Positions 12,924 through 15,498 of a stretch of 15,498 bases of DNA are shown in pieces. The stretch comes from Acinetobacter sp. (GTDB taxonomy: Bacteria; Pseudomonadota; Gammaproteobacteria; Pseudomonadales; Moraxellaceae): NCBI GenBank assembly GCA_030152605.1, contig JASLJB010000023.1:1-15498 (forward strand), in the 5' to 3' direction. Position numbers and translations under genes: made by a program. The notes below the pieces were generated by a model, which saw nothing but the letters and a program-made list of their open reading frames with translations, did not search any database and was not told the DNA's origin. Position 1 is the stretch's first letter. Each line of letters opens with the position of its first letter.

Positions 12924-15449
12924 TTAGAAAGTACGGCCGATTTCAAATTGAATATTTTTGGTTTGATCGCCATCTTTTTCATTCAGCGGGTAAGCATAGC
13001 TGAGAGATAAAGGTCCAATCATGGTGATCCAAGTAAAGCCGACACCTACGCTATAACGCATATTATCGAGTTTAAAGTCGAAGTTATCATTACAGTATTG
13101 CTTCGCATCAATCGCTTCTTTAGAGCCATTTAAATACAGATTTCCGCTCGGAACTTTACACTGGGTATCGAAGACTTGTGCACCTTCAGCAAAGATCACT
13201 GGACGTACTTGACGTGCCCAATCGCCTTTAAATGGCACTGGTAACGCAAGCTCTGTACCAAACTGAACCAAGGCATTACCACCGACTTCCTCTGGATCAT
13301 AGTCTTTGGTTGCACGCTCATTATAAGTTACACCTGGATAAGACGGTCCAAGGGTACTGTTGTCATAACCACGTACCGAGCCAAAACCACCGGCATAGAA
13401 GTTTTTATAGAACGGTAGGTCATTACCATAGCCGAGTTTTCCATAGCCGCGGATGACAAAGTCTTTATATAGCGGGAAGTAAGCCTGAGCATCATAAACG
13501 ATTTTTTGATATTCAACATCACTGCCAGGAATCGCGACTTCCGCATTGACACGATGCATCGTCCCTGAGGTCGGGAAGATCGGACGGTTCAAAGTATTGT
13601 ATGACCAACCTAAGTTTAGGTTATAAGTCAAAAACTCACCTTGGAAAGCACTGTCATAGCTTCTAGCTTCGCTTTCAGGACAGTCTTCATAACCGATCAG
13701 GGTTTTACCATCTGTGTCATAAATCGGTTTGAGCTCAACATTACAGAAACTAGATCTCTGCGTGGTTTTACCCCCATTGGCCAACAAGTAATCTCGTACA
13801 TAGGTCGATACATACTGACCCGTAGTGACTTTGGTTTTATCAATATTTAAACCAGCACTAATGCTTTGGTTTTCATCAATTGGATAACCAAAGTTTAAAC
13901 CACCACCTAAACTGTCGGTGACATAGTTGTTAACGTTATAACTGCTGTTCAGTTTGGTTTTACGGTAGTAGACGTTATAACCACGACTCACACCATCAAT
14001 AGTGAAGTACGGGTCAGTTACACTGAGGTTATAGTAGTCTTGTGTTTCTGAACGAGATAAATCGATCGCAACACGGTTACCTGTGCCCAAGAAGTTGGTT
14101 TGACTTAAACCTGCTTGGAAGGTCACACCACCGTTTTGCGAATAACCCACAGCCAAGGTACTGGTGCCTGAGTGTTGTTCTTCAACGTTGACGTTTAAGT
14201 CAATTTGATCCGGTGCATTCGGCACACGTACAGGTTGGATCTCAACCGTCTTGAAGAAACCAGTACGTTCTAAACGGATTTTAGACAGACCAATTTTTTC
14301 ATTACTGGCCAATGCCCCTTCCATTTGACGTAATTCACGACGTAAAACTTCATCCGCTGTTTTGGCGTTTCCAGAAAAGTTAACACGACGTACCGTCACT
14401 TGCTGACCCGGGTTAATATAGTAGGTGAGATCAACGCTTTTATTTTCATTGTTGATTTCAGGCACCACATTCACTTCGGAATAGTAATATCCTGCATTAC
14501 CATATTTACGTGACAGTAACTGCTTAACACCATTAACGCGCTCTTGCGAATAAGTTTCGCCTTCTTTATAGATCTGTAATGCTTTCAGCTCATCGGGCTG
14601 ATACAGTGCATCGCCTAAGAATTTGGTTTGACCAAACTTAAATTGCTCACCTTCATTGACTGAAATTTCAATAAAGATGTGTTTTTTATCTTCACTGATA
14701 TTTAGGCTAGAGCTGTTAATATCAAAGTTGATATAACCTTTGTTTAAATACAGCGCACGCAAAGCCTCTAAGCTCGCAGCCATTTTTTCACGTGCGTAGC
14801 GATCGTTACGCGTTACTACCGATGCCCAACCACTTTCCTTGACAGCGAAAACTTGCTTAATCTCATCATCTTTAAAAACAGTATTACCAATGATATTGAT
14901 ATCAAAAACTTTAGCAGGCTTGCCTTCTTGGAACACGATATCCAAATCAACACGGTTGTTCGGACGCGCAACTGTTTCTACTTTAATCGTCGCGTCATAT
15001 CGACCTTGTTGTGCATATTGTTGCTCAAGCTCAGTTTCCAAGGTTTGTAGCGATGCTTTCTTCAGCACTTCGCCTTCCGCCAAACCCATCTTTTTCAAGC
15101 CTTCTTCCAAGGCTTCTTTCGGAATCAACTTATTGCCTTTAAAGTTGATCTTGGAAATGATCGGACGCTCAATCACATTAAAGACCAAGACGTCATTTTG
15201 GTTGTTGACTTGAATGTCATCAAATAAATTGGTGGCATACAAAGTACGAATCGCATCTGCGATGGCAGGGTCAGAAACACGATCACCACTGTTGATTGGG
15301 ATCATGGTCAGTACATTGCTAGGGGTAAGACGAACCAAACCGTCGACACGAATATCCCGTGCGATAAACTCATCTGCTGCATATACTTGTTGTACTGCTG
15401 CCATGGCACTAACCAGTGCCAATGGCATAAATAAATGTGAGTGCTGCAT
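12924..15449 (-). CDS. bamA: Outer membrane protein assembly factor BamA
   Basis: BamA is the Omp85-family barrel that inserts beta-barrel proteins into the outer membrane. The 841-residue precursor has a signal peptide (about 1-24, ending QQVYA-AD) and five POTRA domains up to about residue 425. A 16-strand barrel follows. The loop 6 signature SVRGYDN is present (VRGY at 692-695), and the C-terminal beta signal ends in EIGRTF. The sequence strongly resembles the Acinetobacter BamA proteins I recall. The ATG at 15449 is preferred; M8 would shorten the signal peptide too much. Four cysteines (569, 590, 764, 786) fall in predicted surface loops. It leads the skp-lpxD-fabZ-lpxA series. The usual upstream gene rseP would lie beyond the window edge. 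Confidence 0.98.
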   Translation of the reverse strand: MQHSHLFMPLALVSAMAAVQQVYAADEFIARDIRVDGLVRLTPSNVLTMIPINSGDRVSDPAIADAIRTLYATNLFDDIQVNNQNDVLVFNVIERPIISKINFKGNKLIPKEALEEGLKKMGLAEGEVLKKASLQTLETELEQQYAQQGRYDATIKVETVARPNNRVDLDIVFQEGKPAKVFDINIIGNTVFKDDEIKQVFAVKESGWASVVTRNDRYAREKMAASLEALRALYLNKGYINFDINSSSLNISEDKKHIFIEISVNEGEQFKFGQTKFLGDALYQPDELKALQIYKEGETYSQERVNGVKQLLSRKYGNAGYYYSEVNVVPEINNENKSVDLTYYINPGQQVTVRRVNFSGNAKTADEVLRRELRQMEGALASNEKIGLSKIRLERTGFFKTVEIQPVRVPNAPDQIDLNVNVEEQHSGTSTLAVGYSQNGGVTFQAGLSQTNFLGTGNRVAIDLSRSETQDYYNLSVTDPYFTIDGVSRGYNVYYRKTKLNSSYNVNNYVTDSLGGGLNFGYPIDENQSISAGLNIDKTKVTTGQYVSTYVRDYLLANGGKTTQRSSFCNVELKPIYDTDGKTLIGYEDCPESEARSYDSAFQGEFLTYNLNLGWSYNTLNRPIFPTSGTMHRVNAEVAIPGSDVEYQKIVYDAQAYFPLYKDFVIRGYGKLGYGNDLPFYKNFYAGGFGSVRGYDNSTLGPSYPGVTYNERATKDYDPEEVGGNALVQFGTELALPVPFKGDWARQVRPVIFAEGAQVFDTQCKVPSGNLYLNGSKEAIDAKQYCNDNFDFKLDNMRYSVGVGFTWITMIGPLSLSYAYPLNEKDGDQTKNIQFEIGRTF

Positions 15450-15488
15450 GCCTGTTATTTTCCAGTAAGTTAATTTTCCAACGATTAC

Positions 15489-15494
15489 ATTATA
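15489..15494 (-). promoter_or_regulatory. Candidate -10 box of a bamA promoter
   Basis: The complement of ATTATA at 15489-15494 reads TATAAT, 40 bases before the bamA ATG. The -35 element would be beyond the window edge, so this half site is only suggestive. It implies that bamA can be transcribed without its upstream neighbour. Confidence 0.4.
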
Positions 15495-15498
15495 AACG

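Noticed and set aside
14839..15213. 124-aa + strand ORF inside bamA
   Set aside because: It is antisense to the POTRA-coding part of bamA and has a Ser/Thr/Leu-rich composition without any motif.

Overview
The window looks like a chromosomal segment of an Acinetobacter-type gammaproteobacterium. The best evidence is the reverse-strand cluster bamA-skp-lpxD-fabZ-lpxA, whose BamA and LpxA sequences closely resemble the Acinetobacter proteins I know. A multicomponent phenol hydroxylase of the mop/mph/dmp type and AT-rich intergenic DNA fit the same genus. Species cannot be decided from the sequence alone.

Layout. (1) 1-2021, + strand: the 3' end of a phenol hydroxylase operon, with the C-terminal third of the large oxygenase subunit (P3), the small P4 subunit and the complete iron-sulfur flavoprotein reductase (P5), closed by a hairpin terminator. 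(2) 2150-4520: small or poorly known genes. These are a 101-aa membrane-anchored protein, a 27-aa peptide gene with a strong ribosome binding site, and a divergent pair made of an exported phosphodiester-glycosidase (DUF2233-like) protein and an LRAT-domain cysteine acyltransferase/hydrolase with a C-terminal membrane helix. (3) 4699-7222: queG (epoxyqueuosine reductase) and bioB (biotin synthase), the latter followed by a textbook terminator. (4) 7223-8324: an AT-rich, gene-poor kilobase with short tandem repeats, a 70-aa reverse ORF and a 36-aa reverse ORF with a zinc-ribbon-like Cys/His pattern and a near-consensus Shine-Dalgarno. (5) 8325-9956: a medium/long-chain acyl-CoA ligase. (6) 9981-10019: a bidirectional terminator shared with the convergent envelope operon. 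(7) 10048-15449, - strand: bamA, skp, lpxD, fabZ and lpxA, tightly packed or overlapping.

How the genes work together. The phenol hydroxylase genes convert phenol to catechol with NAD(P)H; no catechol-degrading or regulatory gene lies in the window. The envelope operon combines outer-membrane protein insertion (BamA), periplasmic chaperoning (Skp) and the acyl-ACP steps shared by lipid A and fatty acid synthesis (LpxD, FabZ, LpxA). BioB supplies the cofactor for fatty acid synthesis, and the acyl-CoA ligase activates free fatty acids. QueG finishes the queuosine tRNA modification.

I found no CRISPR array, tRNA, rRNA, complete insertion sequence or prophage gene. I do not see a clearly new multi-gene system. 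The least explained material is the set of small genes (27, 36, 70 and 101 aa), the LRAT protein, and the inverted and tandem repeats in the intergenic regions.
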